From assembly GCA_944739405.2 (NCBI GenBank), contig OX123182.2, forward strand, positions 39,681,598 through 39,745,597: DNA of 64,000 nt, read 5' to 3'. The DNA comes from Euclidia mi. Its lineage: Eukaryota; Arthropoda; Insecta; Lepidoptera; Erebidae. Below the pieces are notes generated by a model. The model made no database searches. It was not told where the DNA came from and worked only from the letters and a program-made list of their open reading frames with translations. Position 1 is the first letter of the stretch. Every line of letters starts with the position of its first letter. Positions 21,851-31,737 of the stretch are shown here, in pieces. The position numbers were made by a program, and so were the translations under genes.

Positions 21851-22688
21851 AACAATACAATAGGGATATAGTCTAGTTGTTACATAGGTAGGAATAATGC
21901 ACGCACACTTCGTATTCAGCAACAGTTTTAAATAGGAAAGTGGACAGTAACATAGCAGAAACTCTCCTGTAACATTAAAGCTGTGTTTAAAAAACTAACA
22001 CGCTCCCACAACTAATGAATGCAACATACATTTGGGTTGTTTGAGTTGGCTAATGCGGTAGTAAAGTACATTTCTATATGAGATGCAGTAAAACATATGT
22101 ATATTCAATTAATCTAGGAAATTATTATATGACTTGTATTCATAAAAATCGTTTACTTATTCACATAATATAATCTATGGTTTAATTAATACCATAAAGC
22201 TAATCTAGTGACAGATGGAACCATCATAATCTATAAACATCATGTTTATAGATTATGATGGTTGCACATATTATTATGATTATGTGTGTGCAAACGTGCC
22301 ATCGCACGTCACCAATTGCGTCATTAGTCAGCAACCACACAGCAAAATGCAATCACATTGATCAATGTAGATATTCTGAATATCTAGTAATTACTCCAAG
22401 GCATATCAAACGTAGCTTTTCTTCTATTAATCTTATGATTTAGAGCAAGAATACTCAGTTAACAATAGGTGATCAGTATGTTATGTTCTGTATGAAAACC
22501 TAGTAGATCACTATGAAGAGGGGATGTGTCAGTATTATCGTCTTTACAATGGAGTTTATTGATAATAAACTTTATGATACAACATCTCTGGTGTTAAATA
22601 AATAGAAAATATTCATTGCTTCACGGCGTTATCATATGTGAATGGAATGATTATCATATGGAATAAAATGTAGGTAACATAGTCATCA
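21851..22688. other. non-coding; contains a 22-bp perfect palindrome
   Basis: No gene is recognised. At 22219-22263 two perfect 22-base arms (22219-22240 and 22242-22263) are separated by a single base, so the DNA or RNA can fold back almost completely. The surrounding sequence shows no transposon ends. Confidence 0.5.
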
Positions 22689-23055
22689 TGATCTTTAGCG
22701 TTATCCCAGATTCAATCTGGGGTCCGCTTACTAGTCTAACCGGATTTGGCTGAATATTAGCTTTTCCACAGAGCGACTGCCTGCCTGACCTCCGTAACCC
22801 GAAGGGATAGCGATATTCCACGGTTTAGACTAGTGTCAGTTTGTTTAGAAGGTACTGACACCCTGTAACGACTGTCAAAGATCTTAATTACAACCGGGAC
22901 CGACGGCTTAACGTGCTCTCCAAGGCACGGGACAAGCGATAATTAACAATTAATACGCACATAACTCCGAAAGGTCATTGGTGCGCGCCATGGATTTGAA
23001 CCCAATACCCTCTGCATGGCAGTCTGTTGGTATCTCCACTAGGCTATCGCTGCCC
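22689..23055 (-). mobile_element. SINE-2a, tRNA-derived SINE
   Basis: On the minus strand the element begins with a tRNA-like head (AGCGATAGCC..GTGG A-box region, then a GGTTCAAATCC-type B box near 22990) and runs to GGATAACGCTAAAG at about 22690. A second copy at 56030-56401 is about 90% similar by eye and has a clear target duplication. The B box here carries a substitution relative to that copy, so RNA polymerase III promotion may be weaker. Confidence 0.8.
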
Positions 23056-23274
23056 TGTGCTGTAGGTAATATACTATAACATTAAAAATATTTAGTAACT
23101 CCCGACAGAGATCTTCTATATTGTAGCTAAAAACCACTCAATTACAATAATTTTCAATAGAAAAACCGCATCTGAATATTTATAAATAAATAAATGTATT
23201 AATTATTCTCTTTCACAACGGATATGTACTTACACTGAAATGTATACAAAAAAAAATAGATACAGTTTGCACCT

Positions 23275-23544
23275 TTACAATCCTGTTTTAAGAAGTTCTT
23301 CGGTATTTTCGTATGTGAGTGTGTGCAACCATTGAGTTAGTTTCATTTTACATTTGATTTTAGAGAGGGCGTTTAGTGAAAGAATTGAGTTTAACTTATT
23401 GTAGTGGCTACTCAAGAAGCAGAACATTTTATGTGACAGACTATTTTTATATAAAACGGGTGGACATATTCTATAATTGCGACTATCCGTCGACTTGAAT
23501 GTGAGACTGTCCATTTCTGCGTGCTTCTTTGATACTGTGCGAAG
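23275..23544 (-). pseudogene. LINE-C reverse transcriptase, C-terminal end
   Basis: The frame ends ..LTQWLHTLTYENTEELLKTGL at 23275, matching the ends of LINE-A (SYEDTEKLL) and LINE-G (TYFDTEDLL). It is cut off at 23544 by the BEL 5' LTR; the upstream continuation is at 28664. The apparent start codon at 23556 lies inside the LTR and is an artefact of the junction. A 3' UTR with an ATAAATAAATAAATG tail follows on the minus strand to about 23180. Confidence 0.8.
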
Positions 23545-23978
23545 TGGTAGCGCCATCTATCTTCCTATCTATAACTAATCGCATCAACATCAATCGTTCC
23601 ACGTACAAATGCGAGCGATACTGTATTTCCGTCCCTCTCTATCCCACTCCCTGGAAGAGGCACTGCCTTTCGCGGATTGGTCGCTGCGATCGTCGACGCG
23701 AGTGACAGTCCAGAACTTTCGAGAACGTTCGATTCGCGATACGCGTCCGCTATACCGCATCACCGCGCCGCTCCCGTATAAGTTATTACCGCTTATAAAA
23801 CCGCTCGCAACGAAGAAGATTGCCGTATAAGGTCCATCCTCCATCCTTGGAATATCCTATACCCACTCACAATCACCTCTTCCCGTATTCAATCCTACAT
23901 CCTCTTCCTTTAAATACAGTCCATTTTTTCCAAATCGCCCAGAACCTACCTAATCGGTTTCGGTGTATCGCCGAACCA
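23545..23978 (+). repeat. BEL 5' LTR (434 bp, 74 bp shorter than its partner)
   Basis: It begins TGGTAGCGCC and ends GAACCA. A TTATAAAA TATA box lies at about 23793. Compared with the 3' LTR it lacks 74 bases at 23810/23811. At insertion the two LTRs of one copy should be identical, so this is a later deletion here, or the result of recombination or gene conversion. Confidence 0.92.
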
Positions 23979-24313
23979 TTTTTTTGATCCATACGAGTCG
24001 GATTCATTTACGTTTTTATTCGTTATATCGCTATACCTAGGCAGTTATAGCACCTAGCTATGCTCTTAATATATTCACATAACCGTCACATGGTTGTTTC
24101 CGCCCGCATCAGTAGGTAAACTTTTATGTAGCTACCTACTTACTAAATTATTAATTCTGGAACTATCATAGTTGTCTTACAAATCTCATATTTCAAGCAA
24201 CTTTTAATTCCACAGCTCTAAAGTGTTGCCTACTTAGCCTACTTAGGTAAAATAATAGGTACATTAGATATTCTTATTTTGTTTCGTTCTCATTAGCTTA
24301 TACTTACGTAAGC

Positions 24314-25588
24314 ATGTCACAACAAAAGAAGTCACGCGTGTCGGAAGACAAAGAGATGACAATCTTAGAAGCAAAACGCAATATTTTATTTGAGCGCATT
24401 CAAAACTTCTATGAACGCTCAAAAACCGCATCTATGTCTGACAGTAATAGCGAAGCATTTCTCAGTTATTGTATGACAGTAGATAGTATTCGAACAGATT
24501 TTCATAAGTTGTTAGACGATTATAACGCAAGATTACTTTCTATCAATCCTGATAAATAACCGAACTATCAGGCGTATACCTCATTCGAAGATCTTTATTG
24601 TATTATTAAGCGTATACAATCGCAATTGGAGGGTAAATGTTCAGCAGAGCCCGTTGCCCGCAAACCGAGATTACCGCCAATCGAGATTATGTCGTTTGAC
24701 GGAGATATACGAAATTGGCCGGTATTCTATGCGAGTTTTAAGTCTACAGTGCACGATAATGGTTCTCTGATAGATGCTGACAGGTTGTACTATTTAATAG
24801 GTAAACTGTCACCGAAAGCCCAGTCCGTATTTGCAGGTGTCACACCCAGTGCTGAGAATTATCAGGTCATATTTCAGTCACTACTTGACAGATATCAGGA
24901 CACGCGCGTCCTAGCGTCTACCTACTTTGACCAAGCTTTAAATCTCTAACTGTCCGGCAACGCGTCTGTCTCGAATTTCCAGCTGTTTATTGATAACTTC
25001 GTAACCGCGGTTAATTCTCTTAGGAATTTAAAATTAGAAGATCTTTCCGACTTTATGTTGCTTCAACTCGCTTTAAAAAAGTTTGACACTGATACAATTC
25101 GCGCATTCGAGATGACGGAACGCAATAATAAAATACCTACACTAGATAGTTTTATTTCGTTCATCAAAGATCAGTGTCGAATATTTCATAATACCCAGTC
25201 GGGTTCACCTGGCCCGTCTAACACTAACAGCAACAAACAAAGGTTGAATAAATCGCGAAATAGTAATAATAACTCGGTCCCTAATCCACAATCTTACGTA
25301 ACATGTTCGGAATCTAATAGTAATAATTCACAGAAGTATCTGTGCAGTAATATAGTGCACGAACATTACTATAAGTGTCCCACCTTTAATGATTTAAATC
25401 CAATTGCTCGTTTTAAATGCGTAAAAGATAGCAAAGCTTGCATTAACTGCTTAAGCATAAAACATAAAACAAGTAATTGTTCTAGTAAGACAAAGTGTCG
25501 ATCATGTAATCAAAAACATCATACACTGTTACATTTCGATAAAGGTAACCCGTTGTCAAGTCAAGCCGCTGTCGGCGAAGCCGTCTGA
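24314..25588 (+). pseudogene. BEL gag, two premature stops
   Basis: A single reading frame runs from ATG 24314 to TGA 25588 with TAA codons at 24557-24559 and 24947-24949. The middle has the Pao-type gag segment LPPIEIMSFDGDIRNWPVFY and GKLSPKAQSVF. The C-terminal part is Asn/Ser-rich and ends with Cys/His-rich motifs (CINCLSIKHKTSNC, CRSCNQKHHTLLH) like the zinc knuckles of BEL elements. The product would assemble the particle and bind RNA; this copy cannot make it whole. Confidence 0.88.
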
Positions 25589-25601
25589 GGGCGAAGTATC
25601 G

Positions 25602-26303
25602 TTGTGTACGACATACATTGCGCGGGCGACGCGCACGCGAGGACGGCACTCGCGCATCTATAATGATCCGCGCAGGGCCAAAACGCAGTGTACGGCGTCT
25701 AAGACGGTACTGTTAGCGACAGCGCAAGTTATCATATATGATGTTAATGGGTCGCCGCTCATGGTACGTTGCCTGCTAGATAGCGCATCTCAGACCAATT
25801 TAATAACGTTAGAATTGTTCAAACGCCTCGGATTATGGAATAACTTTAAAAATACGAACTCAATAATCCGAGGGATAGGCGGATCAGAAAAACATTGCAA
25901 GGGTTCCGTAGATATTAAAATACATTCGCGTTTTGATAGGGACATTAATTTTAACATTTCTTCGCTTATCGTGGAGCGTATTACGGACACGTTGCCAAAC
26001 GCTAATATGGACGTGTCGCTCCTCACACATCTCGAGTCATTGCCGCTAGCCGACGCGGAGTTTGCGAATCCGGCAGGCATTGATCTTTTGATCGGAGCTT
26101 CAATATTTCCGCACTTGCTACTAACTAAAATAGTACGTAGTGAGCGATATGATTTACCGCCCGCTATTGAGACGGTACTTGGGTATGTGATTATGGGTAC
26201 CGTACCTACGTTACATACTTCTCATTGTTTTACGTCTTGTTGTTGTTCTGCTCTTCAAGAGATCAAGGTGGGTGCTAAAACTGTGCGTAAGATAAAGCAC
26301 TAA
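25602..26303 (+). pseudogene. BEL aspartic protease region
   Basis: The protein has RCLLDSASQTNLIT, the BEL/Pao protease active-site motif (D-S-A in place of the D-S/T-G of retroviruses), then IIRGIGGSEKHCKGSVDI and the second-half motif DLLIGASIFPHLL, continuing to VLGYVIMGTV. It is in a different frame from gag, as a fused pol product would be after a frameshift or damage. It ends at 26303, immediately before the satellite that replaces the RT. Confidence 0.85.
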
Positions 26304-26309
26304 TTAGCT

Positions 26310-26615
26310 TTGCTATGCTATGCTATGCTATGCTACGCCATGCTATGCTACGCTATGCTACGCTATGCTACGCTATGCTACGCTATGCTACGCTATGCTA
26401 CGCTATGCTACGCTATGCTACGCTATGCTACGCTATGCTACGCTATGCTACGCTATGCTACGCTATGCTACGCTATGCTACGCTATGCTACGCTATGCTA
26501 TGCTACGCTATGCTACGCTATGCTACGCTATGCTACGCTATGCTTTGCTATGCTATGCTATGCTACGCTATGCTATGCTAAGCTACGCTACGCTACACTA
26601 TACTATACTATACTA
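26310..26615 (+). repeat. GCTAT/GCTAC pentanucleotide satellite inside the BEL pol gene
   Basis: About 60 units of GCTAT and GCTAC alternate, mostly as a 10-bp GCTACGCTAT period, degrading to CACTATACTATACTA at the right edge. Five-base units leave several plus-strand frames open, so long frames rich in Leu-Cys-Tyr-Ala-Met appear here; they are repeat translations, not genes. The satellite lies between the protease end and the RT YMDD motif, where the first two-thirds of the RT should be. Confidence 0.95.
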
Positions 26616-26625
26616 CACTCCCGCT

Positions 26626-27540
26626 TTGTATATGGATGACCTTGCCTGTAGTGTCATACCCGCTCCGCTAGCAATTTCGCTTTGTGAAGAGCTCATTCAG
26701 CTTTTCAAGCGAGGCCAGTTTGATCTTGTCAAATGGACAAGCAACTCTAAAGAGGTTCCCGCACGCATACCAGATTCTCATAAAGCTTCTCCAGACATTG
26801 AGTTTGAGAAGTCTGTACCGCATAAAGTTCTCGGTTTACGCTGGGACAAATCCTGTGATAGTTTTCGGTTTGCCGTCTCACCGCCAGATGATAAGTGTGC
26901 CAAGCGCACTATGCTGTCCACAGTGGGTCGACTATGGGACATAATGGGTTTGTGGCTCCCACAATTTTGTACGTCAAGCTCTTGATCAAGGAGCTTTGGC
27001 TATCAAAGTGTGAGTGGGATGAAACACCCCCTGAACATAATGTCGCCGCTTGGGGCCAGTTTTGTATTGAGCTTACCGCGCTCAATCATATTACTATTCC
27101 GCGTCATCTTGGGTTGGTAGATGGATGTACCGTCAACTTAATAGGTTTCGCTGACGCCAGCGAGCGTGCTTACGGCGGAGTCGTATATCTGCAAGTCCGC
27201 ATTGGTTCTAACTACTCGGTGCAGTTAGTTTGTGCCAAGTCTAAGGTCTAGCCTGTTAAAACCATTTCGGTTGTGAGACTGGAATTGTGCGCGGCTCTTC
27301 TGCTGTCTCAGTTGCTCCGCAAGGTTCAAGACACAGTTTTGCCCCACTACTCTATTAATAAATATACACATTTTCCGACTCCAAGGTAGTGCTCGCTTGG
27401 ATTTATTCTTCTCCTCACCGCTGGCAGACTTTTGTCGCCAACCGTGTTGGTAAATTGATTGAACTTGTTCCCGCTACTTGTTTCAATCACGTCACGGGTT
27501 ATCGTACTCATCTTCAGGAAGAACGTTCCATAGATCATAT
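26626..27540 (+). pseudogene. BEL RT C-terminus and RNase H, frame-broken
   Basis: Right of the satellite the pol protein resumes at YMDDLACSV, the RT active site, then FDLVKWTSNS, HKVLGLRWDKSCDSF and the STVGRLWDIMG segment leading to RNase H. In another frame follow LIGFADASERAYGG (RNase H Asp) up to a TAG at 27249-27251, RLELCAALLLSQL (RNase H Glu) and, after a further shift, VVLAWIYSSPHRWQTFVANR. Several shifts and stops occur. The fingers and first palm motifs are absent. Confidence 0.85.
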
Positions 27541-27935
27541 TGACTGGAAGTTTATTCCACCAGCATCACCACATTTCGGTGGATGTTGGGAAAGCATGGT
27601 CAAAGTAATTAAAACGCATCTCTTCAGGGTTATAGGTCAACAGATCCTCTCTTACGAAGAGCTTTTAACTGTCCTGGCACAAGTCGAGGCACTGATCAAC
27701 TCGCGTCTGCTCACGGCATTGAGTAGTGACCCTGCAGAACCATCCGCGTTAAGCCCTGCACATTTTCTGAACACAGTGCCATTATCGTCACTTCCGGCTC
27801 TCATGGCCGTTAGCCATCGTAGAGAAATTGCATACTTCCAAGGACGGTACGACCCGCGTTGTTACCGTGAAAACCGCTAAAGGGAGTTACGTGCGCCCTG
27901 TTGTACGTCTCTGTCCGCTTCCAACTCAGTGAGAT
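27541..27935 (+). pseudogene. BEL integrase, C-terminal remnant
   Basis: After RNase H-connected sequence the frame jumps to WKFIPPASPHFGGCWESMVK, which holds the last catalytic Glu region of a BEL integrase, then INSRLLTAL and LSPAHFL motifs. The zinc-binding domain and the first two Asp residues are missing, so a second large internal deletion has removed most of the integrase. After a shift, TVKTAKGSYVRPVVRLCPL closes the polyprotein before the 3' LTR. Confidence 0.82.
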
Positions 27936-28148
27936 CTAGCCTGAAGTTGGACCTACCTCTTAGTTTAAGTATTTAGTTAGTAGTTTTCGCTATTATTGCG
28001 TTTGTAGTTTTCGCTAAAGTTAATTTAGATTAATTTATTGTCATATCGCTGTCTTAGCCTATTGAGGGGTTATGCGGTAGTACACCCGACATAGCTCAGT
28101 TCAATTCTATTTTTTTTTTAAAGGCAACCCTTTAGGGCCGGGGGGATA

Positions 28149-28658
28149 TGGTAGCGCCATCTACCTTCCTATCTATAACTAATCGCATCAACATCAATCG
28201 TTCCACGTACAAGTGCGAGCGATATTGTATTTCCGTCCCTCTCTATCCCACTCCCTGGAAGAGGCACTGCCTTTCGCGGATTTGTCGCTGCGATCGTCGA
28301 CGCGAGTGACAGTCCAGAACTTTCAAGAACGTTCGATTCGCGATACGCGTCCGCTATACCGCATCACCGCGCCGCTCCCGTATAAGTTATTACCGCTTAT
28401 AAAACCGCTCGCAAGTGGAAGTGACTGTGTAGTGAAGTGAAAAAAAGCAGCTGCATCACGAAACCACCAGGAGACTGCCCTTCGGAAACGAAGAAGATTG
28501 CCGTTTAAGGTAAGTGCCCACCATCCTTGGAATATCCTATACCCACTCACAATCACCTCTTCCCGTATCCAATCCAACATCCTCTTCCTTTAAATACAGT
28601 CCATTTTTTCCAAATCGCCTAGAACCTACCTAATCGGTTTTGGTGTATCGCCGAACCA
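28149..28658 (+). repeat. BEL 3' LTR (510 bp)
   Basis: It has the same ends as the 5' LTR and contains the 74-base segment (28415-28488) absent there. A TATAAAA box lies at about 28399. Immediately right is the CGAAG target duplication and then LINE-C coding sequence. Confidence 0.92.
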
Positions 28659-28663
28659 CGAAG

Positions 28664-29617
28664 GATGTATAGTTGGCGCACTGTCAGTATCTAACATTCA
28701 TTATAGAGATCTGTAGTGGGATAATGAAAAGGTAAAAAGTGTGCGACTTTTAGTACCGCTCTTTGAGCACGTTCAAGTGGCAGGATGATTGTTTTTGTTG
28801 CACCACCCCATACTGTTATGCAGTATATATAACAGTATGGGACTGTTATGCAGTTCGTCAGGAGGGACTAACACAAAGCGACATAAGTATTTTTAATGAT
28901 TTTTTGTCAGCCACATGTCTAAGAATTTTGAAAATATATGTAATTTGCGAATTCTCGACGTTAAAATATTAATATGAGGTTTAATGTTTAGATGCTCGTC
29001 AATTATTATTTCTAGTTATTTTATGCAATTTTGTGATTTTAATTTGGGGCAGTTGCAAGAGACTTTAGTATCGCAATGATATTCGTGGGCAATTATATTT
29101 TGATGAGTTTCATTGGGGTGACCATGAGATGATAGCGAAATCGGCATATAATTAGTTTTTTCGACATTAAGTGTCGATAGATTGTTTGAGAGCCATTTAG
29201 TCACAGTGTTAAAGCCCAGCTGGGAGTATTTATATGTTTGTTCCCATGTGTTAGCACCAAAGAGCAAAGCTGTATCATCAGCGTAGGAAATTATACTGCC
29301 GTTCTGGAGGTGAAGTCCACACAAGTCATTAATAAAGACAAAGAATAACGGAGGACCAAGAATACTTCCTTGCGGAACTCCGTAAAGAACCTAGAGATCG
29401 TCACTCACCCATTCACCAACTTTGACTCTTTGAGTAAGTTCAGTAAGATAGCGATGGAAAAGCTTTAATTGGAGACCTCTTATTCCTAGCTTTTCCAGCT
29501 TTTTTAGTAAGAGTGGCGTAGAGACCGTGTCAAAGGCTCAGGAATATGGCTATATTCCTGAGCTGAGTATGGTCAGGTCTAGGAATATGGCTAATCCTTT
29601 GTTTTTGTCCTCTAATT
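28664..29617 (-). pseudogene. LINE-C RT palm (YADD intact) with inverted-duplication scars
   Basis: From 29617 downward: LEDKNKGLAIFLDLT, then an extra inverted-duplicated piece, FDTVSTPLLLKKLEKLGIRG, VPQGSILGPPLFFVFINDLC, SYADDTALLFGANT with intact YADD, and LSTLNVEKTNYM. A WGGATKT block at about 28800 follows, in which a second inverted duplication (28807-28841) splits the reading frame. The segment ends LTVRQLYIL at 28664 and continues at 23544. Stops and both duplications make it inactive. Confidence 0.82.
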
Positions 29618-30612
29618 AATCTTATCTTCGAGGACGCCAGCAGTCAGTACGGATTGATGAAACCTCATCAATTTGGTGTGACTTGAACTCTGGTGTTCCT
29701 CAAGGCGGAATACTTTCTCCTCTTTTGTTCTCATTATTTATTAATCTCCTTACTCATGAACTTAATTGTGCGTACCATCTGTATGCTGATGATCTGCAGC
29801 TTTACACACAATCTAAGGCGGAAAATCTACATTCTGCAATAGGAGCAATAAACCAAGATCTTAATGCAATCAATGATTGGTCGAAACGGTTTGGATTGGC
29901 TGTGAATCCTGATAAATGTCAGGCGATTCTAGTTGGCAGTTCCCGTATATTAAACAGGGTTGACCTGCAGGCACTACCAGTCGTCATGTTTGATGGGCAA
30001 ATTATCCCGTTTAGTTCTAGCGTCAAGGATCTTGGTTTATATATTGACAGCAACCTTGATTGGCACACCCAGGTAGCGAACGTCAGTCGTAAAGTAACTG
30101 GTACCTTACGGTCGCTCTATCGGCTGAGGAACTTTCTGCCGGTCAAGACTAAGACAACGTTAGTACAGACGATAGTAGTGATGTGTGCTACCTCGACCTT
30201 AATGCAGATCAGCTTAACAAGCTCGACCGCCTTCTCAATAATTGCATTAGATTCGTTTTCAATCTCCGCAAATATATTACAGAGCACCGATTAAAGTTAC
30301 GATGGTTACCCATTCGTCAACGGCGTAGCTTACGTACTTTGTGTACTCTCTATTCTTTATTGCACTCCCCACATGCTCCTGCGTATTTTTCAATTTCTTT
30401 GTAATACACATGAGAAAAATCTTCGTTCCTCAAATAACCTTCTTCTCCTTTGTCCTTCTCACACTTCTAGCCTTGTACATTCTTCGTTTAACATTCAATC
30501 TATCCTTCTCTGGAATGCTCTCCCTCTCGATATCAGGATGTCGACTAGCCGTTTCACATTTAAAACCAGAGTTCGCCAGACTTTCATAGACGCACAAACT
30601 GAATCATCGTAG
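29618..30612 (+). pseudogene. LINE-D reverse transcriptase, 3' half
   Basis: The coding starts mid-domain with SYLRGRQQSVRIDETSSIW and proceeds through LNSGVPQGGILSPLLFSLFI, YHLYADDLQLYTQSK (YADD intact), FGLAVNPDKCQAILVGSSR, LGLYIDSNLDWHTQV and YRLRNFLPVKTK. A frameshift near 30180 moves to LDLNADQLNKLDRLLNNCIR and another near 30370 leads to SILLWNALPLDIR, ending at 30612. The order and the closing WNALPLDIR match LINE-B. It is inactive through 5' truncation and frameshifts. Confidence 0.85.
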
Positions 30613-30736
30613 GATTATCGTCTATTTATTATGTATGTATATAGTTATATTGTATATATGTAAAGTATTTTGTATTATACAGGTATATGTATAATATATT
30701 TGTATATAGATATGGTATGTAAGTACTATATTAATG

Positions 30737-30739
<3 letters not shown>

Positions 30740-30801
<62 letters not shown>
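30740..30801. repeat. (AT)n microsatellite
   Basis: Uninterrupted TATATA... of about 60 bases inside the LINE-D 3' UTR, preceded by degenerate GTATATA repeats from about 30640. Length is likely polymorphic. Confidence 0.95.
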
Positions 30802-30806
<5 letters not shown>

Positions 30807-30961
30807 TTAATTAGGTTTCTATCTAAGATTCAATGCAAATTTATGAATTGCACCTATTACTTGTATCTCTGCATCACCCAAAGGTTGACTGGCAGATAAT
30901 GCCTACGGCATTAAGTCCGCCTCTGTACAATTTATGTGCATAAAGTTTAAATAAATAAATA

Positions 30962-31450
30962 ATTGGCCTATAACATAATCAGTTAGATGATGGACGGCAT
31001 CGTTAGTGGATTGATTTTTCCGAAATCCGATTTTAGCTTCTAGATATTGCAGTAGTCTATTATTAAGAATTTTCTCTAAGATCTTGGAAAACGTGGGTAA
31101 GATAGATATTGGTCTATAATTGTTGACACAGTCTCTTTCGCCACTCTTATGAATTGGGTGTATGATGGATTGTTTAAAAGCTGTGGGAAATATGCCGGTA
31201 CTTATTGAGAGATTACATACATATGTAAGAGGAGGCGCCAGTATATCAACATACTTTTTAATCATACTCCCAGGTATGTTGTAATATCTAGCTGCATGGT
31301 CATTCTTTAAATTAAATATAAGTGTTCTTACTTCGGTTTCATCCGTTGGGAGTAATACGAAAGAATGTAATTGATCTGCGTTAGGTGTACTGGTACTTTT
31401 TATAGATTCTGCAAATTTTTACCTATGCCCACAAAAAATCTATTAATATT
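30962..31450 (-). pseudogene. LINE-C RT N-terminal part
   Basis: From 31450 downward: INRFFVGIGKNL, VLLPTDETEVRTLIFNL, IPGSMIKKYVDILAPPLTYV, FKQSIIHPIHKSGERDCVNN, YRPISILPTFSKILEKIL and FRKNQSTNDAVHHLTDYVIG, ending at the LINE-D insertion. At least one frameshift lies near 31400. These are the fingers-domain motifs that precede the palm at 29617. Confidence 0.82.
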
Positions 31451-31714
31451 GTGACCACCGGTTGGCGCAGCGGGAGTGTAAGCGACTGCCACGCCGAAGG
31501 TCGCGGGTTCGATTCCCGCTCAAGTCAAACATTTGTGTGCGTGTACATGGATGTTTGTCTTGGTCTGGGTGTTTCTATGTATAATATGTATGTATTTACA
31601 AAAAAAAAGTATATATGTATGTTTATCCATTATCTAGTACCCATAGTACAAGCTCTGCTTAGTTTGGGACTAGATGGTGTTGTGTGAATGTGGTAGAATA
31701 TTATTATTATTATT
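31451..31714 (+). mobile_element. SINE-3, tRNA-derived SINE with ATT tail
   Basis: The head carries an A-box-like GGTTGGCGCAGCGGGAGTG and a perfect B box in GCGGGTTCGATTCCCGC at about 31500. The body is AT-rich with TAGTTTGGGACTAGATGG, and the 3' end is a GAATATTATTATTATTATT tail. It interrupts LINE-C. No acceptor stem can be formed, so it is a SINE and not a tRNA gene. Confidence 0.85.
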
Positions 31715-31737
31715 TGTTTCTCTTTCTCGGGTATTAT

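Larger units (their letters stand above)
23545..28658 (+). mobile_element. BEL/Pao LTR retrotransposon, complete ends, gutted interior
   Basis: Two LTRs bound a 5114-bp insertion flanked by the 5-bp target duplication CGAAG (23540-23544 and 28659-28663). Both LTRs begin TGGTAGCGCCATCT and end CGCCGAACCA. The interior has gag, protease, an RT remnant, RNase H pieces and the end of the integrase in the usual BEL/Pao order. Most of the RT and most of the integrase are deleted, and a GCTAY satellite fills the RT gap. A purine-rich GGGCCGGGGGGATA precedes the 3' LTR. The two LTRs differ at roughly 10 aligned positions plus one 74-bp gap, suggesting a fairly recent insertion. Confidence 0.92.
29618..30960 (+). 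mobile_element. LINE-D, 5'-truncated LINE inserted in LINE-C
   Basis: A plus-strand LINE begins inside the RT coding region (SYLRGRQQSVRIDE) at about 29618 and ends with a 3' UTR bearing AATGCCTACGGCATTAAGTCC and a TTTAAATAAATAAAT tail at 30960. AATT flanks both sides (29614-29617 and 30961-30964). Removing it restores the LINE-C frame. Its protein and 3' UTR resemble LINE-B, so both are one family. An (AT)n expansion interrupts the 3' UTR. Confidence 0.87.

Noticed and set aside
23590..23844. ORFs inside the BEL LTRs (also 28213-28580)
   Set aside because: They occur in the same place in both LTRs and carry no domain. LTR sequence explains them.
26313..26610. CRISPR-like array
   Set aside because: The unit is five bases with no spacers, and the DNA is from an animal.
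26310..26640. Three long overlapping plus-strand ORFs rich in Leu-Cys-Tyr-Ala-Met
   Set aside because: They are translations of the GCTAT/GCTAC satellite. A five-base unit without stop codons keeps several frames open. Only the part after 26626 is real pol sequence.
30622..30807. 61-codon ORF of alternating Ile-Tyr
   Set aside because: Translation of the (AT)n microsatellite.
31480..31530. Possible tRNA gene with a perfect B box; similar boxes at 2360, 22990, 46220, 56335 and 60810
   Set aside because: No acceptor-stem pairing, and each lies inside a longer repeated SINE with a tail or target duplication.
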